64,000 nucleotides of DNA from JADLDB01 sp040755835 (GTDB lineage Bacteria > Myxococcota > Myxococcia > Myxococcales > Myxococcaceae): positions 1 to 64,000 of the forward strand of contig JBFMAB010000079.1 in assembly GCA_040755835.1 (NCBI GenBank), read 5' to 3'. The position numbers were made by a program, and so were the translations under genes. Shown here in pieces: positions 15,486-27,785 of this stretch; positions within the stretch are counted from its first letter, which is position 1, and each line of letters opens with the position of its first letter. The notes under the pieces are model-generated. The model made no database searches. It saw nothing but the letters and a program-made list of their open reading frames with translations, and was not told where the DNA came from.

Positions 15486-17356
15486 GGCTCGCCCGCGCTG
15501 CGCTCGCGGCCCTCCTCGCCGCCGCGCTGCTCGCGTGCCCCGAGGAGCCGCCGCCCCTTCCGCCGCTGCCCGCGCCGAAGCCGGTCGCGCGCCTCACCGA
15601 GCTGGGCGGCCCGGTGACGCTGGAGCGCGACGGCGGCACCGCGCCCGCCGCGAAGGGCCCCGTCTTCCAGGGCGACGTGGTGGCCACCGGCGCCGAGGCC
15701 CGCGCCGTGTTGGCGGACGAGCGCGGGCGCCAGCTGGAATTGGGCGAGGACACGCGCTTCTGCGTCGGCGCCTCGCTCACCTCGCTCGAGGTGGAGACGG
15801 GGGAGATCGCCTTCCTCGGCGACGAGGACGGCGGCGCGGCGTGGACCGGAGCCTCGCTCCAGACGCCGTTCGGCCGCGCGGTGTTGAAGGACGGCGCGCA
15901 GGCCCGCGTGCGCGTCACCGGCACCGGCCTCTCCGCGGAGGTCAGCATCGGCCTCATCGAGATGGACGAGGTGGACGGCGGCACGCGCCAGGCGAAGGCC
16001 GGCCAGCGCCTCGTGGTGGGCGTCGGCGCCATCGAGCTCGACGAACCGCCGCCCCCGCCCGCGCCGCGGGTGGTGACGTTCAAGGTGTTGGCGGGCAAGC
16101 CGCAGGTGAAGGCGAAGGGCAGCGCGCGCTTCTCGCCGGCGCCAAAGGAGACGCCGCTGGAAGCGGGCGCCGCGTACAAGGTGCCGAAGGGCGCGCGGGC
16201 GCGGCTCGAGGGCGGCGGCTTTGCGCTGCTGGTGCAGCCCGGTGGCGCGGGCCAGGTGGACTCGGTGCAGGCACTGGGCGGCGTCGGGCTGTCGCGGGTG
16301 CAGGGCGCGCTGGGCCTCGCGCTGGACGGCTCGCAGCCCGCGACGGTGACGGTGGACGGCGTCGAGCTCAAGGGCGCGAAGGCGACGACGGCCGCGATGA
16401 CGCCGGCGGGCAAGCAGCGGCGCATCGAGGTGCGCGCCGGCGAGCTCGAGGTGACGAAGGACGGCGTCACGCGCACGCTGAAGGCCGGCGACGCGCTGCT
16501 GGTGGGCAGCGGCCCGCTGGAGGAGCCACGCGCGCTCGAGGCGGCGCTGACGCTACCCATCGGCCGGCGGGTGCGCGTGTCGGCGGATCGACTGGGGCTG
16601 GTGGGGCTGGGGCTGCCCGACGACGCGGAGCACCGCGTGCAGGTGGCCACCGACGCCGACTTCTCCTCGCTCGTCGTGGACGGCGCGGCGACGAGACAGG
16701 TGGTGGTGATGGCGCCGGCGCGGGGCGAGGTGTTCTGGCGCACGCTGGACGGGGCGGGCCAGCCGCAGGCCGAGGGCCGCGCACGCTTCGGCCCGGACAC
16801 CGCGTCGCAGCGTGAGGCGCAGGCGAAGACGGACACCGTCGCGGAGACGGGGCTCAAGGCCACCATCTACTTCCAGCGCGCGGTGCCCACGCTGACCTTC
16901 ACCTTTACGCCGACGGAGGGCGCGGCGGGCTACCTCCTGCGCGTGTACCGCGCCGGGGAGCTGAAGGAGCCCGTCTTCCAGAAGAAGGTGCCGGAGCCGA
17001 AGGCCACCGTCGAGTCCGGCCAGCTGACCGAGGGCGCCTGGCTGTGGTCCGCCAGCCCGCTGGACGCGGCCGGCAACGAGATGGGCGGCGGCCGCATGAA
17101 CAAGCTCGACGTCGTCTACGACAACTCGCTCACCACGCTGACCATCGCCAGTCCGCGCAACGGCGACAAGGCGGGGCCCACGGTGCGCGCGTCGGGCGTG
17201 GCGCCGCTCGAGTCGGCGCTGTTCATCAACGGGAAGGCCGTGCGGCTGGACGGACAGGGCCGCTTCTCGGTGCCGGTGGGCCAGGCCGACGTCGTGGTGT
17301 TCCACCTGAAGTCCGGCGGCGGCGACAGCTTCTGGGTGCGGCGTCTGCGTCGGTAG
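15482..17356 (+). CDS. FecR-domain lipoprotein
   Basis: This 624-residue protein opens with a lipoprotein signal (LLAAALLACP; Cys at residue 19) followed by a Pro-rich spacer. Residues 40-185 match a FecR domain (GDVVATGAEARAVLADERG, LELGEDTRF, LQTPFGRAVL). A second, weaker FecR-like unit lies at 200-340. Later come a fibronectin-like unit (GAAGYLLRVYRAGELKEPVF) and a C-terminal Ig-like unit (LTIASPRNGDKAGPTV). FecR domains sense or relay signals across the periplasm. It lies between an outer-membrane-like protein and a transmembrane kinase, an ideal place for an envelope sensor. Confidence 0.85.
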   Translation: MRLARAALAALLAAALLACPEEPPPLPPLPAPKPVARLTELGGPVTLERDGGTAPAAKGPVFQGDVVATGAEARAVLADERGRQLELGEDTRFCVGASLTSLEVETGEIAFLGDEDGGAAWTGASLQTPFGRAVLKDGAQARVRVTGTGLSAEVSIGLIEMDEVDGGTRQAKAGQRLVVGVGAIELDEPPPPPAPRVVTFKVLAGKPQVKAKGSARFSPAPKETPLEAGAAYKVPKGARARLEGGGFALLVQPGGAGQVDSVQALGGVGLSRVQGALGLALDGSQPATVTVDGVELKGAKATTAAMTPAGKQRRIEVRAGELEVTKDGVTRTLKAGDALLVGSGPLEEPRALEAALTLPIGRRVRVSADRLGLVGLGLPDDAEHRVQVATDADFSSLVVDGAATRQVVVMAPARGEVFWRTLDGAGQPQAEGRARFGPDTASQREAQAKTDTVAETGLKATIYFQRAVPTLTFTFTPTEGAAGYLLRVYRAGELKEPVFQKKVPEPKATVESGQLTEGAWLWSASPLDAAGNEMGGGRMNKLDVVYDNSLTTLTIASPRNGDKAGPTVRASGVAPLESALFINGKAVRLDGQGRFSVPVGQADVVVFHLKSGGGDSFWVRRLRR

Positions 17357-17392
17357 TAGGCTGTGGAGGCTCACGGCCGATCGCTCGCAGTC

Positions 17393-19363
<1,971 letters not shown>

Positions 19364-19400
19364 CCGCCGCCGCGCCCCGAAAGGGCGTGGGACCAGGCCG

Positions 19401-22400
19401 TCAGCGCCGGCGGCGCCGCGCGCGCTGCACGAGCAGCGCCAGGAGCAGCGCGGCCGTGGGCGCCGCCGGGAACGCCGCGCAGTTGCAGCCCACGGCGTCG
19501 AAGACCAACGGGCCGGTGCCGCCGTCGACGCCGCCGTCGACGCCGCCGTCGACGCCGCCGCCCACGCTGCCCGCGTCGACGCCGCCGTCCGCTCCCGGCT
19601 CACCCGCGTCCACTCCGGCGTCCGGTTGCGTCACCACCGCGAGGCCCCACGAGAAGTCGGTGCCCGTCTCGTCGTTGGCGCCGTATACGCGCCAGCGCCC
19701 CGCGACACCCGCCGACAGCACCCGCGCTCGCCAGTGGTAGCGGTCGGCCGCCGGCATCATGAAGTCGACCCTTGCCTCGCCCGTGCGCACGGGCGGAGAC
19801 GTCAGGGTGTTGGTGCCGTCGAACGGCAGCCGCACCGGCTTCACCTCGACTTCCAGCTGGAGCGGCCCCAACGCAGCCACCTCGTCGCGAAGGAGCGCGC
19901 TGAACACCACCGGCTCGCCCTGGAGCGCGTGGTAGCCCCGGCCCTTCGGCGCGCCCGAGAAGCGCTGCTCGAGCACGTACGGACGGCCGGGCAACAGGTC
20001 GCCGCCGGCGAACAGCCGCACGCCGTTGTTGACCGACGCCGTCGCGAAGTCGGCGAAGCCGTCGTCGTTCAGGTCGCCGACGCCGGCCAGCGCGATGCCG
20101 AGGCGCTCGTTGCCACTCGACGCCGTCTGCCAACCCGAGGCCCGCAGGGCGCCGTTGCGATCGCCGTAAAAGAGCCGCACCTCGCCGCCCAGGCCGAGGT
20201 CCGCCGAGCCCAGCAGCACGTCGCCGAGCCCGTCGCCGTCCACGTCGCCCAGGCCGCTCACTGCCACCGACTGCACCGGCGTATCGGACAACGAGAGCAG
20301 CGAGAGCATCACCGCCTGCGTGTCCGTCGGGGTCGGACCGATCAGGAAGGCGAAGGCCCGCACCGTCCCGGGCCTGTCCGGCGGCGTGGCCGTGGCGATC
20401 ACGTCAGGCCGGCCGTCGCCGTTGAGGTCGCGCGCGCCACTGACGCTGCGGCCCAACCCGTGCATCTCTGCCGTCGTGCCACCGAGCTCCGTGACGTCTG
20501 CGAAGCCCGTCGGTGCGCCGCGCACGATGAAGATTCGTCCCAGGACCGCGCCGGAGAAGCCGGGAGCGCCGACGACGAGGTCTGCAAAGCCGTCGAGATC
20601 CGTGTCGCCGGCCGAGGCCACCGACGCGCCGAAGAACGCGCCCGTCCTGGGCGAAGGAATCGGCAACACCCGGTCGACCCGCAGGCCGTCGGAGGCGCCG
20701 AAGTACACGAGGACCGCGCCGCCTCCGGGCGCGCCGGGCGCGCCCACCGCCACGTCGTCGTAGCCGTCACCGTTGAAGTCGCCGGCGCTGGCGACGCTGG
20801 TGCCGAAGAAGCCGTTGGCGTCGGAGCCGGTGAGCGGGACGGCCTTCGACGCGTCGACTCTGCCTTGCGAGCCATAGAAGACGAACGCACTGCCGACGCC
20901 CATGGCGGAGTTGTTCAACTGGGGCGCGCCGACGATGAAATCGCCATAGCCGTCGCCGTTGACGTCTCCAGCCCCAGCGACGCTGGCGCCGAAGCGCGCG
21001 TTCGCGACCGGAGCGGTGAGCGGCATCGCGTTGAGGTTGCCGAGCGACGACCTCGCGCCCAGCACCACCACCACGGTACCGGAGTTCCCATCGGCCGCCG
21101 GGTAGCCGATGGCGTAGTCGTCGAGCCCGTCGCCGTTCACGTCGCCCACCCCGCCGAGCGCACCGGGCTGGCCGGCGGGGCGGCTGATGAAGGTTCCGCC
21201 CGGACCGCGCGAGCCGCCGGTGATCGCGTAGATGGTCCCTGCCTCGAGCGTGGGGCCCGTGGGCGTACTGGCGACGAGCGCGCGCGGATCGCTGACCGCC
21301 ACGTCGGCGAAGCCGTCCTTGTTCAAGTCCCCGAGGCCCGCAGCGGTCCAGCCGTACTCCGCGCCGGACCCGGCGGGTGCCTGGAGGAACCGGGGCGCCG
21401 CGCGCATGCCTTCGCTATCGCCGAGGAAGGCGATACCCACCGGCGTCGCCTGGTGCGTCCCTGGGTCGCTGTAGCCCTCGTGGCCCGCGAGGAGATCCGC
21501 GAAGCCGTCGCCGTTGACGTCGCCCGCGGCCGCCAGGGAGCGGCCCAGGCGCGCGACCCCGGGGACGACGCTGAGGCTCCGTACGCGCGAAAAGCCGTTG
21601 CCGCCGACCGCGAGGACGACGATGGCGCCGGTCCCGTCGATGCCCGTCGCCTCGGCGCCCGGCGCGCCCACCGCCACGTCGGGGACGCCGTCCCCGTTCA
21701 CGTCGCCGAGCGCCGCGACCGACGCCCCGAGCTCGGCGGGGGTGGGGCCCGCCAGCATGGGGTCGTCGAACGCAGCAGCGATGGTGAGCCCGCCCGCGCC
21801 CATCGGCAGGCGCACCAGGGAGACGCGCCCGGGCGCGAAGCCGGAGACGCGGAACGCAGGCGCGCCGACCACCAGATCCGCGCGCCCGTCGCCGTCCACA
21901 TCGCCGGGGCTGGCGATGGCCGCGCCAAAGCGTTCGTCCGCCGTGCCGCCGGGGAGTTCGATGAAGGCGTTCGCCACGCCCGAGCCCGTGCCGAAGTACA
22001 CGAACACGCTGCCCGACTTCACGCCAAAGAAATTGCGGGTCGCGTCCGGCGCGCCGACCACCACGTCATCCAGCTCGTCGCCGTTGACGTCGGCGCAGGC
22101 GACCGCCGCCCCGAAGAGCGCGCCCGCGGGCGTGGCACCCGTCAAGGTGGTCGTGGCGGGCGCGTTTTCGCCTCCGAAGAAGACCTGGACGGAGCCCGCG
22201 CGCGTCGCGTCGCCGGGCGCGCCGGCCACCACGTCGGGTGCCCCGTCGCCGTTGATGTCGCAGCCCGCCGCGAGGCTCGCGCCGAGGTGGGCCTGGACGC
22301 CGGTGCCGACGCCCAGCTTCTGCTTGTAAACGAAGCCCTGCGCCGTCGCCTGGAAGAGGAACACCCCCCCCTGGTCCTCTTCCATTTCGTCGAAGTCCTC

Positions 22401-22583
22401 GGCGCCGACCACGAGGTAGCCGCCCCCGTCCCCGACGAAGTCCCCGGCCCACGCCATCGCGCTGCCCAAGCGCATGCCGTCCTGCGAGATGCCGCCGAGA
22501 TCGGTCGGCCCGGGCCCGCCGTACGCCGCCGTCACCAGCAGCGCCGCGAGCAGACCCACGCGCCCTGCGCTTCGTCGAGTCAT
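19401..22583 (-). CDS. Large FG-GAP beta-propeller surface protein with MYXO-CTERM signal
   Basis: This 1060-residue protein starts at ATG 22583 with a signal peptide (LLAALLVTAAYGG). About 14 FG-GAP/integrin-alpha-type repeats follow, each with a calcium-binding loop such as DVNGDGVPDVAVGAPG and a FG.S/AVA.AGD pattern, consistent with two seven-bladed propellers. A Gly-Asp-Val-rich linker precedes the C-terminus: GCNCAAFP, a hydrophobic segment (TAALLLALLVQRA) and an Arg tail. This is the MYXO-CTERM layout processed by myxosortase and leads to surface anchoring. The gene converges with the kinase, 37 bases apart. Confidence 0.88.
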   Translation of the reverse strand: MTRRSAGRVGLLAALLVTAAYGGPGPTDLGGISQDGMRLGSAMAWAGDFVGDGGGYLVVGAEDFDEMEEDQGGVFLFQATAQGFVYKQKLGVGTGVQAHLGASLAAGCDINGDGAPDVVAGAPGDATRAGSVQVFFGGENAPATTTLTGATPAGALFGAAVACADVNGDELDDVVVGAPDATRNFFGVKSGSVFVYFGTGSGVANAFIELPGGTADERFGAAIASPGDVDGDGRADLVVGAPAFRVSGFAPGRVSLVRLPMGAGGLTIAAAFDDPMLAGPTPAELGASVAALGDVNGDGVPDVAVGAPGAEATGIDGTGAIVVLAVGGNGFSRVRSLSVVPGVARLGRSLAAAGDVNGDGFADLLAGHEGYSDPGTHQATPVGIAFLGDSEGMRAAPRFLQAPAGSGAEYGWTAAGLGDLNKDGFADVAVSDPRALVASTPTGPTLEAGTIYAITGGSRGPGGTFISRPAGQPGALGGVGDVNGDGLDDYAIGYPAADGNSGTVVVVLGARSSLGNLNAMPLTAPVANARFGASVAGAGDVNGDGYGDFIVGAPQLNNSAMGVGSAFVFYGSQGRVDASKAVPLTGSDANGFFGTSVASAGDFNGDGYDDVAVGAPGAPGGGAVLVYFGASDGLRVDRVLPIPSPRTGAFFGASVASAGDTDLDGFADLVVGAPGFSGAVLGRIFIVRGAPTGFADVTELGGTTAEMHGLGRSVSGARDLNGDGRPDVIATATPPDRPGTVRAFAFLIGPTPTDTQAVMLSLLSLSDTPVQSVAVSGLGDVDGDGLGDVLLGSADLGLGGEVRLFYGDRNGALRASGWQTASSGNERLGIALAGVGDLNDDGFADFATASVNNGVRLFAGGDLLPGRPYVLEQRFSGAPKGRGYHALQGEPVVFSALLRDEVAALGPLQLEVEVKPVRLPFDGTNTLTSPPVRTGEARVDFMMPAADRYHWRARVLSAGVAGRWRVYGANDETGTDFSWGLAVVTQPDAGVDAGEPGADGGVDAGSVGGGVDGGVDGGVDGGTGPLVFDAVGCNCAAFPAAPTAALLLALLVQRARRRRR
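19520..19560 (-). repeat. 12-base tandem repeat in the linker of the FG-GAP protein
   Basis: The unit GCCGTCGACGCC recurs about 3.5 times in frame and encodes GVDG units just before the MYXO-CTERM signal. It is a low-complexity hinge likely to vary in length between strains. Confidence 0.85.
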
Positions 22584-22819
22584 GTCCTGGTCTCCGCGTC
22601 GAGAAAGGCGCCAGCACATCCCAACATGCGCGCCCTCACCTCCGTTGCCGGCCCGCGGCCGCGGCGACACCCGCTGCCACGGGCCCTGAGTCTACGCCGC
22701 GCACGTCGTCGCGCGAGAGGCGTTCATGTAGGCGTGGGTGGCCGCCGCGCACCGACTCGACGTGCCCGACTGGAGATCCCTCGAGGGCGGGCCGCCCGGG
22801 GCTCGGCACCAGCCGCCGC

Positions 22820-23953
22820 TCAGCCCCGCCGGGCCGTCACCGTCACCTCGTCGCGGTCGTGGTACAGCTGGCGCACCTTCACGCGGCTCCAGCCCGCCTC
22901 GACGAGCGCGTGGCGCACGCGGAAGACGGTGGGCAGCTTGTCCTTCATCGGCAGCTTGATGTTGGCGACCAGCTGCGCGGCCCAGCGGCGGCGGGCCCAC
23001 TTGCCGAGCAGCTGCGCCACCTCGAGCGGCCGCCAGGCCATGTCGCAGAACAGCCAGTCCACCGGGCCATCGGGCGCGTAGTCGAAGGCGCTCTGTTGCA
23101 CGTGCTTCACCTTCGGGTGCGTGCGCAGGTCGGGGGCGAGCTGCGCCGGGTCGACGGACAGCACGCGGGCTCCACGCTCGACGAGCCGCCGCGTCCACCC
23201 GCCGGGCGCGCTGCCGAGGTCGACGCACACCTCACCCTTCCCGGGCGCAACGCCGTACCAGTCGAGCGCCTCATCCAACTTCATCGCCGCGCGGCTCGGC
23301 GCCTCGCCGGTGCGCTTCATGCGCGCGCGGCCGCCGGCCGACAGCGACACCGCGTCGCGCGCGTTCACGACGCCCACCGCCGCGCGGCCCGCGCTCCACA
23401 GGCACACCTGCGCGAGCGGCGCCCCGGCCTCGAAGGCCTTCCACGGCGTCGGCGGGTCGGCCAGGCCCCGCGCCTGCCGCAGCGCGGCGATCGTCTCGGC
23501 CCACGCCAGCGCCTCGCCGCTGCGCGCGTTGCCCGCGTCGGTGTCGGGCACCCAGGCCTGCACGTGCGCCGGCGCGGACGGCAGCGCCGCGGCGGCCTCG
23601 GCGGGCGACGCGGCGAGGCGCGCCACGGGAAAGCCCATGCGCGCGAACGCCGGCGCCTCGGCCTCCGGTGCGTCGCTCTCCACCAGCGCCGGCCCCAACA
23701 GCCGCGGCGCGCGCCTCTGCCACGCGAGCTCCTCGTACAGCGGGGCCTCGAAGCCGGCGCGGCAGGTCCACAGCCAGCGGCCGGGCGTCGGCGCCTCCAC
23801 CGTCTTCGGCATGGGCCCCGGCAGCGCACGCGTCGGTGGCTCGACGCGCACCGGGGTGTTCGGCCGGGCCCTGGGCGCGCGGCGCCACGGGCGGGGCTCT
23901 CGCGCCTTGGGGGCCAGGCGCTTCGGCTTCGACCTCGAGGTGCGGCGCGTCAT
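22820..23953 (-). CDS. rlmM: RlmM-like 23S rRNA 2'-O-ribose methyltransferase
   Basis: This 377-residue protein starts at ATG 23953 with a Lys/Arg-rich segment (RRTSRSKPKRLAPK) likely to contact RNA. Residues 60-200 resemble the THUMP-like N-terminal region of RlmM, and residues 235-377 a FtsJ/RrmJ-type fold with the SAM motif VDLGSAPGGWTRRL. Later LFCDMAWRPLEVAQLLGKW and IKLPMKD supply the Asp and Lys of the K-D-K-E tetrad. RlmM modifies C2498 of E. coli 23S rRNA; family assignment is firm, the exact target is inferred. It is divergent from secA. Confidence 0.82.
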   Translation of the reverse strand: MTRRTSRSKPKRLAPKAREPRPWRRAPRARPNTPVRVEPPTRALPGPMPKTVEAPTPGRWLWTCRAGFEAPLYEELAWQRRAPRLLGPALVESDAPEAEAPAFARMGFPVARLAASPAEAAAALPSAPAHVQAWVPDTDAGNARSGEALAWAETIAALRQARGLADPPTPWKAFEAGAPLAQVCLWSAGRAAVGVVNARDAVSLSAGGRARMKRTGEAPSRAAMKLDEALDWYGVAPGKGEVCVDLGSAPGGWTRRLVERGARVLSVDPAQLAPDLRTHPKVKHVQQSAFDYAPDGPVDWLFCDMAWRPLEVAQLLGKWARRRWAAQLVANIKLPMKDKLPTVFRVRHALVEAGWSRVKVRQLYHDRDEVTVTARRG

Positions 23954-24022
23954 GGTGCGACCGTGCGGGGTAGCAGCCGGCCGTTCCCGCGTCCACCGAC
24001 TCCCCATTCGACGCCGGGGGGC

Positions 24023-24050
24023 TTGCGCTGTCGAATCGACGACGTACGGT
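24023..24050 (+). promoter_or_regulatory. Candidate secA promoter
   Basis: TTGCGC (24023-24028) and TACGGT (24045-24050) are 16 bases apart and resemble sigma-70 elements, 73 bases upstream of secA. The same TACGGT appears in the candidate mrfA promoter. Inferred only. Confidence 0.45.
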
Positions 24051-24122
24051 GCTGGCCCCTGCCCGGTGCTCCGGGGTTTTTGTGTGGCAATTGGCCCCGG
24101 GTTCCGGAAGAAGGCGCTCCAC

Positions 24123-26936
<2,814 letters not shown>

Positions 26937-26947
26937 TCAAGCAGGCT

Positions 26948-26988
26948 TCCCCTCTCCACGAAGGAAGAGGGCCAGAGAGAGGAGCATC
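26948..26988 (+). repeat. REP-like GC palindrome, copy 1
   Basis: The segment from CCCTCTCC to AGAGAGGAGCATCAC matches the copy at 30263-30303 with only scattered differences, and both share the CCCTCTCC...GGAGAGGG core with the perfect palindrome at 61545-61567. It lies between secA and the lipoprotein gene, and its right end supplies AGAGGAG 7-8 bases before ATG 26993. Confidence 0.6.
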
Positions 26989-26992
26989 ACCC

Positions 26993-27731
26993 ATGCACCG
27001 CGCACTCGCGCTCGGCGCCGCGTTCCTCACGGGCTGTGCCACCACCACCACCTTCTACCCGCTGTCCGAGCTGACCGCGCTCGACCCCACGGACGACCGC
27101 GCGAAAGCTCCTCGAGCGCGCGCGCGACGTCGCCCCGTCCGAGCGCACCGCGGCCTGGCGCACCGCCGTCGAGCGCGCGGCGATCGCCACGCTCGAGATG
27201 ACCGAGGTGAAGGACAAGGCCACCGCCGAGCAGGCGCTGGCGCTCGTCGACGCGCAGCCGGCGAAGTTCCCGTTCCTCGCGCGCTCCACGGACTGGCTCG
27301 CGAAGCGCGCCGACGTGGGCGTGCGGGCGCTGCCCTACGTCTCGCAGCACGGCGAGCGCGGCGCCTGGGTCGACCGGGTGACGGAGTTCGCGAAGAAGGA
27401 CGCGGTGACGCCGCACCTCGCGCAGCGCCTCGCCGAGGAGGTCGTCTTGAAGCAGCTCATCCTCCCGACGGCGGCGGACCTGTACGCGCTGGCCTTCGAG
27501 CGCGAGGGCGCAGCGCTCTGCGACAACCCGAACGTCATCCGAATGACCGTCGAGCTGGGCGCGGACGGCTCGTCGTGGAAGCCGGCGCTGGAGCGCTGCT
27601 GGAAGCAGCTCGCCGGCCCGATGACTGAAGCCGCGGCGAAGTCGCAGGCGCGCACCGCGAAGCTGAACCTCTGCCAGGTCATGGCGCCGCACGCGGCCGA
27701 GGCCGCGGTGAAGGCCGCCTGCGCCGAGTAG
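26993..27731 (+). pseudogene. Small lipoprotein gene with a one-base insertion
   Basis: ATG 26993 opens a lipoprotein signal (MHRALALGAAFLTGCA) and continues through FYPLSELTALDPTDDRAK. The frame then fails: an extra A in the AAA at 27104-27106 diverts it. The neighbouring frame continues perfectly with LLERARDVAPSERTAAW and MTEVKDKATAEQALALVDAQ through to the stop at 27731. Corrected, it would be a 245-residue, mostly helical lipoprotein with four cysteines in its last third. I do not recognise a family. It follows secA after 56 bases. It is either a recent pseudogene or a single sequence error. Confidence 0.7.
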
Positions 27732-27748
27732 CCCGGCCAACTGAATAT

Positions 27749-27777
27749 TTGAGCAGCCACCTGAACGCCTGTACGGT
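27749..27777 (+). promoter_or_regulatory. Candidate mrfA promoter
   Basis: TTGAGC (27749-27754) and TACGGT (27772-27777) are 17 bases apart, in a locally AT-richer stretch (GAATATTTGAG). The -10 ends 8 bases before ATG 27786, so the leader is very short. Inferred only. Confidence 0.5.
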
Positions 27778-27785
27778 TCGCGACC

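Noticed and set aside
19373..19387. Short hairpin CGCCC-CGAAA-GGGCG between convergent genes as a terminator
   Set aside because: The stem is only five base pairs without a T-run, which is expected often by chance at this GC content.
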